Origin: Variovorax sp. J2L1-78
GTDB taxonomy: Bacteria > Pseudomonadota > Gammaproteobacteria > Burkholderiales > Burkholderiaceae_C
Assembly: GCF_030317205.1 (NCBI RefSeq)
Contig: NZ_JASZYB010000001.1
Span: 620,001 to 684,000, forward strand
Direction of reading: 5' to 3'
Length of the DNA stretch: 64,000 bases
Each line of letters begins with the position of its first letter. The first letter of the stretch is position 1. The notes under the pieces are model-generated. The model saw nothing but the letters and a program-made list of their open reading frames with translations, was not told the DNA's origin and ran no database searches. Both the position numbers and the translations under genes were made by a program. Below, piece by piece: positions 1-9,240 of this stretch.

Positions 1-742
1 CCAGGTCCCAGACGCCGTGGCCCAGCTTGAGGCCGCGGTTCTCGAACTTGGTGAGCGGCCGGTAGTGCGGTTTCTCCGCCCAGCCGTCGGCGGTGTTGCG
101 CAGCATCGGTTCGGCCGACAGCACCTCGAGCATCTGCTCGGCGTAAGGCTGCCAGTCGGTGGCGCAGTGCAGGTAGCCGCCGGGCTTGAGCCGATCGGCC
201 AGCTTGGCCACCAGCGGCGACTGGATCAGCCGGCGCTTGTTGTGGCGCTTCTTGTGCCACGGGTCTGGGAAGAAGATGTGCACCCCGGCCAGCGTGCCGG
301 CCGGCAGCATGTGGTCGAGCACGTCGACCGCGTCGTGTGCACAGATGCGGATGTTGGTCAGGCCCTGCTCGCCGATGCGCTTGAGGAGCGCGCCGACGCC
401 GGGCTCATGCACCTCGCAGCAGAGGAAATTCGTCTCGGGCATCACGGCCGCGATGTGCGCCGTGGCCTCGCCCATGCCGAAGCCGATCTCCAGGACGGTG
501 GGCGCCTCGCGGCCGAAGGTGGCGGCGAAGTCGAGCGGCGCGGCGCGGTAGGGCAGCAGGTAGGTGGGGCCGAGTTCGTCGTAGGCGCGCTGCTGGCCGT
601 CGGTCGTGCGGCCGCCTCGTTTCACGAAGCTCTTGAGGCGTTGGCCATAGCGTGGGTTGGTCGCGGCCGGGTCGGCAGCGCCGGCAGGATCGGTGGGGCC
701 CGGTACGTCGGGGGGGAGGTCGGTCGCGGGCAGGTTTGTCAC
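1..742 (-). CDS. trmB: tRNA (guanine-N7-)-methyltransferase TrmB, 3' end cut by window edge
   Basis: SAM-dependent cytoplasmic enzyme that makes m7G46 in the variable loop of tRNAs. The reverse strand reads from a GTG at 742 through a variable N-terminal tail to the SAM-binding motif [10 protein letters not shown] and the family signature [13 protein letters not shown]. It runs into GHGVWDL, the usual C-terminal motif, at base 1, so only the last few residues are missing. The GTG overlaps the gluQ stop by 4 bases (GTGA), implying translational coupling. A TACAAT box (rc of 749-754) lies 6-8 bases upstream inside gluQ and could give a second, nearly leaderless transcript. The product is clear from both motifs; the exact start is less sure because the N-terminus is not conserved. 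Confidence 0.93.
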   Translation of the reverse strand, partial: MTNLPATDLPPDVPGPTDPAGAADPAATNPRYGQRLKSFVKRGGRTTDGQQRAYDELGPTYLLPYRAAPLDFAATFGREAPTVLEIGFGMGEATAHIAAVMPETNFLCCEVHEPGVGALLKRIGEQGLTNIRICAHDAVDVLDHMLPAGTLAGVHIFFPDPWHKKRHNKRRLIQSPLVAKLADRLKPGGYLHCATDWQPYAEQMLEVLSAEPMLRNTADGWAEKPHYRPLTKFENRGLKLGHGVWDL

Positions 743-1659
743 GGGCGCGAATTGTAGAGATGGCGCCAGGGGCCGACCCAACCGGCCAGCGCATCGGCGG
801 TCGTCGTGGCCGGCGTGGCAGGCAGTCCGAGCGCCTGCGCGGCCCGGTCGAGCGCCTCCAAGGCGGCGGCCGGCGTGCCCAGGTCGAGCGGCGTTGCGCC
901 GTTCTGCTTGGAGAGCTTCTGCCCATCCGGCGCGAGCACCAGCGGCGTGTGCAGGTAGCTGGGCGTCGGCAGGCCGAGCGCGCGCTGCAACAGGATCTGG
1001 CGCGCCGTGTTGTCGGCCAAGTCCTCGCCGCGTACCACGTCGGTCACGCCCTGGTCGGCATCGTCGACCACCACGGCGAGCTGGTAGGCCCAGGGGCCGT
1101 CGGCGCGGCGCAGCACGAAGTCGCCGACCTCGGCGGCGACGTCCTGGCGTTGCGGGCCCAGGCGACGGTCGGTCCACTGCACATCGTGAGCAGACAGGTC
1201 GGACGGTGCCGCCAGCGGGTCGACAGCGAAGCGCCACGCACGCGCCGGCTTGCCCTGCAGGCCGTGGCGGCAGGTGCCCGGGTAGACCCGTTCGCCGTGA
1301 CGCGTGTGCGTCATGCCGCGGGCCGCCAGGGCGGCGTCGATGTCCTTGCGCGAGCAGCCGCAGGGGTAGGCGCGGTCTGTCGCGATCAGCGCGTCGAGCG
1401 CCGCCTGGTAGCGCGCGGTGCGTTGCGTCTGCCAGACCGGCGTGTCGTCCGGCACCAGGCCGCAGGCGGCGAGCTGTCCCAGGATGTGCTCGCCCAGACC
1501 GGGCAGGCAGCGCTCGGTATCGGCGTCCTCGATGCGCACCAGCCAGCGGGCTTGCGGTCCGCGTGCGCGCACGTCGAGCCAGCTGGCCAGCGCCGCCACC
1601 AGCGAGCCCGCGTGCAGCGGCCCGGTGGGCGAGGGCGCGAACCGGCCGGTCGGCGTCAC
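739..1659 (-). CDS. gluQ: Glutamyl-Q tRNA(Asp) synthetase
   Basis: Truncated glutamyl-tRNA synthetase paralogue (306 aa) that attaches glutamate to queuosine at the wobble position of tRNA-Asp. The N-terminus carries [15 protein letters not shown], the class I HIGH-type signature, followed by RIEDAD. A zinc-type cysteine cluster appears around [10 protein letters not shown] and YPGTCRHG. The KLSKQNGA motif near residue 240 is the KMSKS equivalent. There is no anticodon-binding domain, which separates GluQ from GltX. The GTG start overlaps the stop of the upstream FAD-protein gene, and its own stop overlaps trmB, so the three genes form one coupled unit. Confidence 0.95.
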   Translation of the reverse strand: MTPTGRFAPSPTGPLHAGSLVAALASWLDVRARGPQARWLVRIEDADTERCLPGLGEHILGQLAACGLVPDDTPVWQTQRTARYQAALDALIATDRAYPCGCSRKDIDAALAARGMTHTRHGERVYPGTCRHGLQGKPARAWRFAVDPLAAPSDLSAHDVQWTDRRLGPQRQDVAAEVGDFVLRRADGPWAYQLAVVVDDADQGVTDVVRGEDLADNTARQILLQRALGLPTPSYLHTPLVLAPDGQKLSKQNGATPLDLGTPAAALEALDRAAQALGLPATPATTTADALAGWVGPWRHLYNSRP

Positions 1660-2729
1660 GCCACGGTCAGGGCCAGCGAGAGGCCGGAGAGAAATGCGTC
1701 CTCGACGCGGTGGCCCATGCACCAGTCGCCGGCCAGGCCGATGCGGGCCTTGGCGTCCCACAGGTGCGGCTTGCCCAGCGGGGCCTGGGTCTGCGCCTCG
1801 GGCCAGCAGCGGGCGCGGGCGTAGTTGGGCGTGGCGTAGATGCCGGTGATCTCGGAAAAGGCGCGCAGCAGCTTGGCTTCGACACGCGGCGCGTCGTCGC
1901 GCAGGTGTTCCTGCGACCAGGTCGGGCTGGCCTGCAGTGTCCAGCGCTCGACCGGGTCGCGGCCCGGCTTGGACGATTCGCGCGCCAGCCAGGCGACGCG
2001 GTGGTGCGTGCTGCGTGCCGCGTTCCATTGCGGGCCCAGGTGCGACATGGTCGGCTGGTTGGCCTGCGGGAAGGCGATCATCAGCGTCCAGCACGGCGAG
2101 GCGTGCACCTTCGCGATGCTGCGCTCGAGCGTGGCCGATACCTTGCTGCGGCCCAGCAACAGCCGCGCGCGCGCTGGCGGAATGGCCAGCAGCACGGCGT
2201 CGAAACCCGAGTGGACCGGCACGCCGGGGCCGCCTTCGGTGTGCAGCTGCCAGCGGCGGCGGTCGAGCGCGTCGGGCTCGATCTGCGTCACCTGCACGCC
2301 GGTCACCAGGCTGTCGCCCAGCGGTTTGGCCCAGGCCGCCACCACCGCGTCCATGCCCGGCTGGGCCACGTAGTGCGGTTCGAGCGAGGGGAGCGCGGCT
2401 TCGGCCACACGGCCGTGCGGGTCGAGCACACGCACGAGGTTGGCGCTCCAGGGTCGGCAAAGCTTGGGCACGGTCTGCAGCGCGAGGGCGAAGCGCTCGT
2501 CACGCACGGTGAAGTACTGCGCGCCGCTGTCGAATCGGCCGAAGGCGGTCGACTCGCTGGCCATGCGGCCGCCCGCGCCGTCTTCGGCCTCGAACACGGT
2601 GACCTGGTGGCCGGCCTGGACCAGCGTGCGTGCGCAGGCGATGCCCGCCATGCCGGCGCCCACGATCGCGAAATGCTTCGGCGCCGGGCTGGGGGTTCGG
2701 TGACGGTCGGTCGGTGCGGACGTGTTCAT
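1656..2729 (-). CDS. FAD-dependent amine oxidase / renalase-like NAD(P)-binding protein
   Basis: 357-aa flavoprotein. A Rossmann dinucleotide-binding motif ([13 protein letters not shown]) lies near residue 20 and continues into [14 protein letters not shown], the GGRM-type FAD contact of amine oxidases and renalases. The C-terminal [16 protein letters not shown] matches the closing FAD-binding segment of these families. Substrate is unknown; bacterial homologues are usually annotated only as FAD-dependent oxidoreductase. The start at 2729 has an AAAGAGA ribosome site; the longer open frame upstream lacks one. It heads a GTGA-coupled trio with gluQ and trmB. No link between the oxidase and tRNA modification is evident, so co-location may be incidental. 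Confidence 0.82.
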   Translation of the reverse strand: MNTSAPTDRHRTPSPAPKHFAIVGAGMAGIACARTLVQAGHQVTVFEAEDGAGGRMASESTAFGRFDSGAQYFTVRDERFALALQTVPKLCRPWSANLVRVLDPHGRVAEAALPSLEPHYVAQPGMDAVVAAWAKPLGDSLVTGVQVTQIEPDALDRRRWQLHTEGGPGVPVHSGFDAVLLAIPPARARLLLGRSKVSATLERSIAKVHASPCWTLMIAFPQANQPTMSHLGPQWNAARSTHHRVAWLARESSKPGRDPVERWTLQASPTWSQEHLRDDAPRVEAKLLRAFSEITGIYATPNYARARCWPEAQTQAPLGKPHLWDAKARIGLAGDWCMGHRVEDAFLSGLSLALTVA

Positions 2730-2790
2730 GACGGGTCTCTTTCTTCGAATGGCGAGCAGGGCGGAATGGCCGTCGACTCTACATCGGCTT

Positions 2791-3744
2791 TCAGCGGCCC
2801 CGGTGTTGCTCGAGCAGCGCGCGGCGCGTGCCTTCGTGCTCGAACTGCGCGAGCCACCATTCGAGCGCACGGCCCGGCCGGGCCGCGGAGCGCACCCGCC
2901 AGGCCAGGTGCATCTGGCCCACCGGGCGCACGCGTTCGGTCTGCAGCTCGACCAGGTGGCCGGCCTCGATGTAGGGCCGCGCCAGCGCCTCCGGCAGGAA
3001 GCCGCTGCCCAGGCCGTGCAGCTGAGCCGCCAGCTTGGCCTGCATCGTGGGCACGGTGAGCACGTCCTGTCCGCCGATCAGGTTGACGTTCATCGTCGGC
3101 CCGGCTCGCGAGGAGTCGGCCGCAGCCACGGCGCGGTAATTGCGCAGCGTGGCATCGCTCAGCGGCTGCGGCAGCCGGGCCAGCGGGTGGTGCGGCGCCA
3201 CCGCGTAGACGAAGCGCAATTCGCCCAGCGGCCGGGTGCGGATGCCCGGTGCGGTAAAGCTCAGGCTCGATGCGTCGAGGACCGAGCCCACCGCCAGGTC
3301 GGCCTCGCCGCTGGCCAGCGCTTCGACGGTGCCGAGCAGCGTTTCATCGCGCAGCTTCAGGCGCGTGGGCGGTTCCAGCGCATAGAAGGCGCCGACCAGG
3401 TCGAGCATCGGGTCGCGGGCGATCACGCTGTCCATCGCGATGGTGAAGAGCGGCTCCCAGCCGGTGGCCACGCGCTTGACGCGGTTGGCCACCGCCTCCA
3501 GGTCGGCCAGCAGCCGCGGGGCTTCGCGCAGCAGCTCGGCCCCCGCTTCGGTGAGCCGTGCCTGGCGCGCGCTGCGGTCGAACAGCAGCACGTCGAGCGC
3601 GTCCTCGATCTGCCGCACCCGGTAGCTCAGGGCGCTGGGCACCATGGCCATCGCGCGTGCGGCGCCGGCGAAGCTGCCCGCGCGCACCACCGTCTGGAGC
3701 ATGGCGAGGGCATCGGGGGTCAGCACGTCGCGGGCGCTGGGCAT
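2791..3744 (-). CDS. LysR-family transcriptional regulator
   Basis: 317-aa LysR-type regulator. The N-terminal winged helix-turn-helix spans about residues 9-68 (VVRAGSFAGAARAMAMVPSA, then LLFDRSARQARLTEAG). An effector-binding domain of the periplasmic-binding-protein type follows from about residue 95. It is transcribed divergently from the pirin gene, the usual arrangement when a LysR protein controls its neighbour. An inverted repeat with a T-N11-A core sits only 10 bases upstream of its start, so autoregulation is likely. AAGGA precedes the ATG. Because it faces the pirin-doxX-flavodoxin cassette, a redox or quinone-type inducer is a reasonable guess, not shown by the sequence. Confidence 0.9.
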   Translation of the reverse strand: MPSARDVLTPDALAMLQTVVRAGSFAGAARAMAMVPSALSYRVRQIEDALDVLLFDRSARQARLTEAGAELLREAPRLLADLEAVANRVKRVATGWEPLFTIAMDSVIARDPMLDLVGAFYALEPPTRLKLRDETLLGTVEALASGEADLAVGSVLDASSLSFTAPGIRTRPLGELRFVYAVAPHHPLARLPQPLSDATLRNYRAVAAADSSRAGPTMNVNLIGGQDVLTVPTMQAKLAAQLHGLGSGFLPEALARPYIEAGHLVELQTERVRPVGQMHLAWRVRSAARPGRALEWWLAQFEHEGTRRALLEQHRGR

Positions 3745-3753
3745 GGCGATCCT

Positions 3754-3774
3754 TCATTCAAAAAAACTGAATGA
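3754..3774. promoter_or_regulatory. LysR-type operator candidate
   Basis: Perfect 7-base inverted repeat TCATTCA / TGAATGA with a 7-base A-rich centre; the inner bases fit the T-N11-A LysR box. It lies between the divergent LysR and pirin genes and nearly touches the LysR ribosome site, which suggests it serves both promoters. Confidence 0.6.
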
Positions 3775-3886
3775 TGCCATCAAATGCGGACGACTTTCAG
3801 GCGGCTCAGTCGCCCTAAAGTTCACCTCATCCGCTGCGCATACGGCGCGGCAATCGAAAGGCCCCGAGGGGCCAAGGAGTTCAACG

Positions 3887-4588
3887 ATGTTGACGATTCG
3901 CAAATCCCAGGAACGTGGCTACGCCGATCACGGCTGGCTCAAGTCTTTTCACAGCTTCTCTTTCGCCGGCTACTACGACCCGGCCCACATGGGCTACGGC
4001 AACCTGCGCGTGATCAACGAAGACCGCGTGGCGGCGGGTGCCGGCTTCGGCACGCACGGCCACAAGGACATGGAGATCATCAGCTACGTGCTGTCGGGCG
4101 AGCTGGCGCACAAGGACAGCATGGGCAATGTCGAGAGCATTCCGCCCGGCGACGTCCAGCGCATGAGCGCCGGCCGCGGCGTGATGCACAGCGAGTTCAA
4201 CCACAAGGCCGACCAGACCACGCACTTCCTGCAGATCTGGATCCAGCCCAACGTCAAGGGCATCGAGCCGGGCTACGAGCAGAAGCAGTTCGATGCGGCC
4301 GACAAGCGCGGTCGCCTGCGCCTGGTGGCCTCGCCGGACGGCAGCGACGGCTCGGTGACGGTGCATGCCGACGCCAGGCTCTACGCCGGCCTGCTCGACG
4401 GCGACGAAAAGGCCTCGCTGACGCTCGACCCGGCGCGCAAGAGCTACGTGCACCTGGTGCGCGGCGAGCTCGAGGTCAATGGCGCGAAGCTTGCGACTGG
4501 TGATGCCGCGATGCTCGAAGGCGAGACGCAGCTGGCACTGACCGCCGGCAACGACGCCGAAGTGCTGGTGTTCGACCTCGCCGCCTGA
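3887..4588 (+). CDS. Pirin family protein (YhhW-like)
   Basis: 233-aa bicupin of the pirin family. The N-terminal cupin carries the metal-binding set GTHGHKDMEIISYVLSG near residue 55 and the later SAGRGVMHSEFN, which supply the His and Glu ligands. Family members bind iron or other metals, and some oxidise quercetin. The length matches E. coli YhhW (231 aa). The ATG at 3887 has AAGGAG seven bases upstream. It is the first gene after the divergent LysR regulator and is followed by a strong double hairpin, so it may be transcribed at a higher level than doxX and the genes after it. Confidence 0.92.
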   Translation: MLTIRKSQERGYADHGWLKSFHSFSFAGYYDPAHMGYGNLRVINEDRVAAGAGFGTHGHKDMEIISYVLSGELAHKDSMGNVESIPPGDVQRMSAGRGVMHSEFNHKADQTTHFLQIWIQPNVKGIEPGYEQKQFDAADKRGRLRLVASPDGSDGSVTVHADARLYAGLLDGDEKASLTLDPARKSYVHLVRGELEVNGAKLATGDAAMLEGETQLALTAGNDAEVLVFDLAA

Positions 4589-4601
4589 GCCTGATGTCCC
4601 C

Positions 4602-4670
4602 GCCGCTGCCCCTGGGCAGCGGCTTCTTCTGTTCGGCTGCCTTCGGGCAGCGGTTTCCTTGTTCTTTTTT
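4602..4670 (+). terminator. Tandem hairpin terminator between pirin and doxX
   Basis: Two GC-rich hairpins in a row. The first pairs GCCGCTGCC with GGCAGCGGC (4602-4623) and is followed by CTTCTTCT. The second is GCTGCC-TTCG-GGCAGC (4636-4651), a stable UUCG-type tetraloop, followed by a T-rich run ending in TTTTTT (4665-4670). A typical Rho-independent arrangement that should end or attenuate the pirin transcript. Confidence 0.75.
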
Positions 4671-4692
4671 CAATCCACTGAGGAGTCTTTCC

Positions 4693-5130
4693 ATGTCCAC
4701 CGTCACCGCCAACCGCGCCGCAGGCGTCACCACCACCGGCAGCCAGGATGTCGTCGCCCTGATCGGGCGCGTGCTGATCGCCGCACTGTTCATCCCGGCC
4801 GGCTTCGGCAAGCTCATGGGCTTTGCCGGCACCGTCGGCTACATCAGCTCGGTCGGGCTGCCGCTGCCGCAGGTGGCTGCCGCGGTCGCCATCCTGGTCG
4901 AACTCGGCCTGGGCATCATGCTGCTGGTCGGCTTCAAGACGCGCTGGGCCGCCCTGGGCATCGCGCTGTTCACGCTGGTCGCCACCTTCGCCTTCCACAA
5001 CTACTGGGCCATGCCGGCCGACAAGGCCTTCGTCAACCAGCTCATGTTCTTCAAGAACATCGCCGTGGTCGGCGGCCTGCTCACTGTCTGGGCCTTCGGT
5101 CCCGGTCGCCTGAGTGTCGACAAGCGCTGA
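4693..5130 (+). CDS. DoxX family membrane protein
   Basis: 145-aa integral membrane protein with about four hydrophobic segments (about 22-40, 60-80, 84-102 and 118-136) and the DoxX signature ALFIPAGFGKLMGF near the first helix. DoxX proteins are small quinone-interacting or redox-associated membrane subunits; most lack a defined reaction. The ATG has GAGGAG-type spacing (TGAGGAGTC), which decides the start. It lies between a pirin and a flavodoxin-type reductase, a combination often seen under LysR control. Confidence 0.88.
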   Translation: MSTVTANRAAGVTTTGSQDVVALIGRVLIAALFIPAGFGKLMGFAGTVGYISSVGLPLPQVAAAVAILVELGLGIMLLVGFKTRWAALGIALFTLVATFAFHNYWAMPADKAFVNQLMFFKNIAVVGGLLTVWAFGPGRLSVDKR

Positions 5131-5133
5131 GCG

Positions 5134-5168
5134 CCGAATCCTGAATCCCTCCGAATCCCTGAATCCCG
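5134..5168 (+). repeat. Short imperfect tandem repeat
   Basis: Two adjacent copies of a 17-18 base unit built from GAATCC(C)TGAATCCC in the doxX-flavodoxin gap. No gene or hairpin is visible in it; it may be a simple slippage product. Confidence 0.6.
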
Positions 5169-5187
5169 ACCAAAGAAAACTCACACC

Positions 5188-5742
5188 ATGTCCAAGATCG
5201 CCATCGTCTTCCATTCCGGCTACGGCCACACGCAGCGCGTTGCACAGGCCGTCGCCGACGGCGCCGGTGCAGAACTCATCACCATCGATGCCGACGGCAA
5301 CCTGCCCGAAGGCGGCTGGGAAACGCTGAACGCGGCCCACGCCATCATCTTCGGCTCGCCCACCTACATGGGCGGTGCCAGCTGGCAGTTCAAGAAGTTC
5401 GCGGACGCCTCGTCCAAGGTCTGGTTCACCCGCGGCTGGCAGGACAAGGTCTTTGGCGGTTTCACCAACAGCGCCAGCTTCAACGGCGACAAGCAGGTCA
5501 CGCTGCAGTACCTGAACACGCTCGCGTCGCAGCACGGTGGCCTGTGGGTCAGCCTGGGTCTGCCGCCAGCCAACACCAAGGCCGCCACGCGCAACGACGT
5601 GAACAACCTGGGTGGCTCGGTCGGCCTGCTGGTGCAGTCGCCGTCGGATGCCAGCGCCGCCGAAGTGCCGCAGGGCGACCTCGACACCGCGAAGCTCTAC
5701 GGCGCACGCGTGGCCGCCATCGCGGCTAAGCTGCACGGCTGA
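5188..5742 (+). CDS. Flavodoxin/WrbA-type NAD(P)H:quinone oxidoreductase
   Basis: 184-aa flavodoxin-fold protein. The FMN phosphate loop is HSGYGHTQRVA near residue 9, and the flavin-ring loop contains GSPTYMGGASWQFK near residue 55, as in WrbA and NADPH-dependent FMN reductases. WrbA-like enzymes reduce quinones by two electrons and so avoid semiquinone radicals. It follows doxX and precedes the second pirin in one direction. The ribosome site is weak (AAAGAAAA). Family is sure; whether it is a quinone reductase or another flavodoxin-fold reductase cannot be settled here. Confidence 0.87.
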   Translation: MSKIAIVFHSGYGHTQRVAQAVADGAGAELITIDADGNLPEGGWETLNAAHAIIFGSPTYMGGASWQFKKFADASSKVWFTRGWQDKVFGGFTNSASFNGDKQVTLQYLNTLASQHGGLWVSLGLPPANTKAATRNDVNNLGGSVGLLVQSPSDASAAEVPQGDLDTAKLYGARVAAIAAKLHG

Positions 5743-5783
5743 TCCACACCCTGATGCGCGGCCTTGGGCCGCGCCGCCCCACG

Positions 5784-6701
5784 ATGAACGAACTACTCGT
5801 CCTCCAGCCCAACGACAAGGACCTCGGTGGTGGCTTCAAGGTCCGGCGTTTGCTGCCGGCCGCGAAGCGCCGTTCGGTGGGGCCCTTCGTGTTCTTCGAC
5901 CACTTCGGCCCGGCCACCGAGACGCCGGGCAACCAGCACGATGTGCGGCCGCATCCGCACATCGGGCTGGCCACGGTCACCTATCTGTTCGAGGGCGCGA
6001 TGATGCATCGCGACAGCCTCGGCAGCGTGCAGGAGATCCTGCCCGGCGCCATCAACTGGATGACCGCCGGGCGCGGCATCGTGCATTCCGAGCGCAAGCC
6101 CGAGCGCCTCATGGGCGCCGAGTATGTCAACCATGGCCTGCAGCTGTGGGCGGCGCTGCCGCAGGCCTTCGAGGAGGTCGAGCCCAGCTTCACGCACACC
6201 GCGTCCCGTGCCATTCCCGAGCGCGACGAACAGGGCGCGCAGGTGCGCGTGCTGATCGGCGAAGCCTTCGGCCTGGCCTCTCCGGTCAAGACCTTCGCCC
6301 CCACGGTCTATCTCGATGTCGCCTTGCAGGCGGGATCGACCTTCGTGCTGCCGGCGCTGGCGGCCGAACTCGCCATCTATGTCGTGGACGGCCACCTGGC
6401 CATCGACGGCACGCCGATCGGTGCGCACACGATGGTGGCGCTGCCGGACGGGCAGGGCGCCACGCTGACGGCTGCGGACGCCGTGCGGCTGGTGGTGATC
6501 GGCGGCGCGCCGCTCGACGGGCCGCGCTTCATCACCTGGAACTTCGTCTCGAGCCGGCGTGAACGCATCCTGCAGGCCGGCGACGACTGGGCGGCGCAGC
6601 GCATGGGGCACGTGCCTGGCGAAACCGAATTCATCCCGCTGCCCGGGCACCCCTTCAAGGTGCAGAGCCCCGAACCGGACACCGGCACCACGCCGGTCTG
6701 A
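5784..6701 (+). CDS. Pirin family protein (second copy, longer form)
   Basis: 305-aa pirin with the two-cupin layout. HPHIGLATVTYLFEGAMMHR near residue 58 and TAGRGIVHSERKP near residue 95 give the N-terminal metal site. It is of the longer Pirin/Pirin_C type, about 70 residues longer than the first pirin in this cassette, so the two are not a recent duplication. The ATG at 5784 is preferred because the conserved sequence begins just after it; an in-frame ATG 30 bases earlier is possible. The gene converges on trhO with only 10 bases between the stops. Confidence 0.9.
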   Translation: MNELLVLQPNDKDLGGGFKVRRLLPAAKRRSVGPFVFFDHFGPATETPGNQHDVRPHPHIGLATVTYLFEGAMMHRDSLGSVQEILPGAINWMTAGRGIVHSERKPERLMGAEYVNHGLQLWAALPQAFEEVEPSFTHTASRAIPERDEQGAQVRVLIGEAFGLASPVKTFAPTVYLDVALQAGSTFVLPALAAELAIYVVDGHLAIDGTPIGAHTMVALPDGQGATLTAADAVRLVVIGGAPLDGPRFITWNFVSSRRERILQAGDDWAAQRMGHVPGETEFIPLPGHPFKVQSPEPDTGTTPV

Positions 6702-6711
6702 GCCCCCGCGG

Positions 6712-7497
6712 TCAGTGCTTGCGCGCGAGGTCCGGGTCTTCGGCGGCCCGGGCGCTGGCGGCGTTGCCGGTCGCGCTCAGGTCGGGCGCCAGCGTGCGGC
6801 GACCGTCGAACACGAAGCAGTCGCCGCGGTAGTGCGCGCCGCCCACGTCCTCGAAGTACTTGAGGATGCCACCTTCGAGCTGCAGCACGTTCTCCACACC
6901 GGCTTCACGCATCAGGATCGCCGCCTTCTCGCAGCGGATCCCGCCGGTGCAGAAGCTCACCACCGTCTTGCCGGCCAGTTCGTCCTTGTGCGCCAGCAGG
7001 GCGGGCGGGAATTCGGTGAACTTCGAGATGCGCCAGTCGATGGCGCCTTCGAAGGTGCCGTGGTCGACCTCGAAGGCGTTGCGCGTGTCGAGCAGGGCGA
7101 TCGGCTGGCCCGCATCGTCGTGCCCCTGGTCGAGCCAGCGCTTGAGCGTGGCGGCCTCGACCCCCGGTGCGCGGCCGGCCGCCGGCTGGATCGCCGGATG
7201 GTCCATGCGGATGATCTCGCGCTTGACCTTCACCAGCATGCGGCGGAAAGGTTGCGTGGCCGACCAGCTTTCCTTGGTCTCGAGCGTGGCGAAGCGCGGG
7301 TCGGCGCGCAGTTCTGCGACGAAGCCGCGAACCTCGTCCGGTGCGCCGGCAAGAAAGAGGTTGATGCCTTCGGGCGCCACGAGGATGGTGCCCATGAGCT
7401 GCCGCGCCCGGGCCGCGTCGAGCAGCGTGGTGCGCAGCGTGTGCGGATCGTCGATGGCGGAGAACAGGTAGGCGGCAATATTGAGAATCTCGGGCAT
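6712..7497 (-). CDS. trhO: tRNA uridine(34) hydroxylase TrhO / rhodanese-related protein
   Basis: 261-aa member of the YceA/TrhO family, which forms 5-hydroxyuridine at wobble position 34 of certain tRNAs. An N-terminal acylphosphatase-like region ([14 protein letters not shown]) precedes a rhodanese domain with the active cysteine in [13 protein letters not shown] near residue 180. E. coli TrhO is about 350 aa; this copy ends soon after [10 protein letters not shown] and lacks the cysteine-rich tail. The ATG has no Shine-Dalgarno but lies exactly 6 bases after a TACAAT box, fitting a leaderless transcript. Confidence 0.88.
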   Translation of the reverse strand: MPEILNIAAYLFSAIDDPHTLRTTLLDAARARQLMGTILVAPEGINLFLAGAPDEVRGFVAELRADPRFATLETKESWSATQPFRRMLVKVKREIIRMDHPAIQPAAGRAPGVEAATLKRWLDQGHDDAGQPIALLDTRNAFEVDHGTFEGAIDWRISKFTEFPPALLAHKDELAGKTVVSFCTGGIRCEKAAILMREAGVENVLQLEGGILKYFEDVGGAHYRGDCFVFDGRRTLAPDLSATGNAASARAAEDPDLARKH

Positions 7498-7503
7498 GCG
7501 GGG

Positions 7504-7509
7504 ATTGTA
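7504..7509 (-). promoter_or_regulatory. -10 box (TACAAT) of trhO
   Basis: Reads TACAAT on the minus strand, followed by 6 bases and then the trhO ATG, so the predicted first transcribed base is the A of the start codon. No good -35 hexamer is visible 16-18 bases upstream. Confidence 0.5.
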
Positions 7510-7663
7510 GAAACGCAGGCGTTCATGCCCGATGCACCGCGGCAATGAACGGGCCGTCGGTTGATGCCCGTCAATCGCCGCCCCGCCTCGGCCTCCCACA
7601 ATGAACCGCCGGTGCGCACCCCTGCGGGCCGGCGCCATCGATCCGCATGGGACGCCTTCTCGC

Positions 7664-9160
7664 ATGACCTCACCGGCCGCCACCTCGCCCATCCAACCAC
7701 CCGCAGCGCGTGCCTCGGTGCCATGGGGGCTGGCCCTGGGCATCGCTGCCCTGCTGGTGGTGCTCGCATTGCCGCTCGGCGGCACGCTGCCGCCGGCCGG
7801 CCAACGGATGCTTGCCATCCTCGCGTTCGCGGTCGTGGTGTGGATCACCGAAGCTGTCTCCTACGAGGCCAGCGCGATCATCATCACCTCGCTGATGGCC
7901 TTCCTGATCGGCACGGCGCCGACGGTGGCCGACCCCGCGAAGCTCTACGGCACCTCGGCCGCGATCACGATGGCGCTCACGGGCTTTTCCAATGCGGCGC
8001 TGGCGCTGGTGGCCGGCGCGCTGTTCCTTGCTGCCGCGATGACGCACACCGGGCTCGACCGCCGCATCGCGCTCTACACGCTGTCGCGCGTCGGCACCAG
8101 CACGCGCCGCATCCTGCTGGGCGCCATTGCCGTGACGGTGCTGCTGAGCCTGGTGGTGCCGAGCGCCACGGCCCGCAGCGCCTGCGTGGTGCCGATCATG
8201 ATGGGGGTGATCGCCGCGTTCGGGGTCGAACGCCGCTCCAACGTGGCCGCCGGCCTCATGATCGTCGTGGCGCAGGCGACCAGCATCTGGAACGTCGGTA
8301 TCCAGACCGCGGCCGCCCAGAACCTGCTGACGGTGGGCTTCATGGAGAAGATGCTGGGTCAGCGCGTCAGCTGGATCGACTGGCTGGTGGCCGGCGCGCC
8401 CTGGGCGGTGCTGATGTCGGCGGTGCTGTACTTCACCGTGCTGTGGATGCTGCCGCCCGAGTCGGACCGCATCGCCGGGGGACGCGAGGCGGTGGAACGC
8501 GAGCTGGCAGCGCTCGGTCCGATGCCCGGCGCGCAGAAGCGGCTGCTCGGCGTGGCGGTGGCGCTGCTGCTGGCCTGGTCGACCGAGGGCAAGCTGCACA
8601 GCTTCGACACCACCTCCACCACCTATGCCGGGCTCGTGCTGCTGCTGCTGCCACGCTGGGGCGTGATGAGCTGGAAAGACGTGCAGTCGCGCATTCCCTG
8701 GGGCACGGTGATCGTCTTCGGCGTGGGCATCAGCCTGGGCACGGCGCTCTTGACCACGCAGGCCGGGCAATGGCTGGCCAATGAAGTCATCGCCCGTACG
8801 GGCCTGGCGTCGCTCGGGTCGCTGGGCATCCTGGCGGTGCTGTCGGCGTTCCTGATTGCGGTGCATCTGGGCTTTGCGAGCGCCACGGCGCTGACGTCGG
8901 CCCTGCTGCCGATCCTCATCTCCGTGCTGGCCATCCTGCCCGGCGACTTCAATCGGCTGGGGCTGACCATGGTGTTGGGTTTCGCGGTGAGCTTCGGCTT
9001 CATCCTGCCCGTCAATGCACCCCAGAACATGGTGTGCCTGGGAACCGATACCTTCAATGCACGCCAGTTCGCCCGGGTCGGCGGGGTGGTCACGGTGATC
9101 GGCTATGTCCTGCTGCTGGTGTTCAGTGCCACCTACTGGCGCTGGCTGGGCTGGACATAG
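7664..9160 (+). CDS. DASS (SLC13) family anion/sodium symporter, probable di-/tricarboxylate transporter
   Basis: About 498-aa inner-membrane transporter with 11-12 hydrophobic segments. Two SNT-type substrate/sodium motifs of the divalent anion:sodium symporter family appear in modified form as [13 protein letters not shown] near residue 165 and [10 protein letters not shown] near residue 407. The [13 protein letters not shown] segment is also typical. Substrates of the family are C4-dicarboxylates, citrate or sulfate; it cannot be told which applies. Start at 7664 is favoured (protein begins MTSPAATS); an in-frame ATG at 7601 would add 21 residues. The Ldh-family gene follows after 80 bases, so uptake and oxidation of a hydroxy acid such as malate is an attractive inference. 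Confidence 0.85.
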   Translation: MTSPAATSPIQPPAARASVPWGLALGIAALLVVLALPLGGTLPPAGQRMLAILAFAVVVWITEAVSYEASAIIITSLMAFLIGTAPTVADPAKLYGTSAAITMALTGFSNAALALVAGALFLAAAMTHTGLDRRIALYTLSRVGTSTRRILLGAIAVTVLLSLVVPSATARSACVVPIMMGVIAAFGVERRSNVAAGLMIVVAQATSIWNVGIQTAAAQNLLTVGFMEKMLGQRVSWIDWLVAGAPWAVLMSAVLYFTVLWMLPPESDRIAGGREAVERELAALGPMPGAQKRLLGVAVALLLAWSTEGKLHSFDTTSTTYAGLVLLLLPRWGVMSWKDVQSRIPWGTVIVFGVGISLGTALLTTQAGQWLANEVIARTGLASLGSLGILAVLSAFLIAVHLGFASATALTSALLPILISVLAILPGDFNRLGLTMVLGFAVSFGFILPVNAPQNMVCLGTDTFNARQFARVGGVVTVIGYVLLLVFSATYWRWLGWT

Positions 9161-9240
9161 GCGCGCAGGGCGGGCACTGTGCCGGTTCCCGCTTTTCGCG
9201 CATCACGCATCGATCCGACTTCTTCGAGGACACCGCTTCC

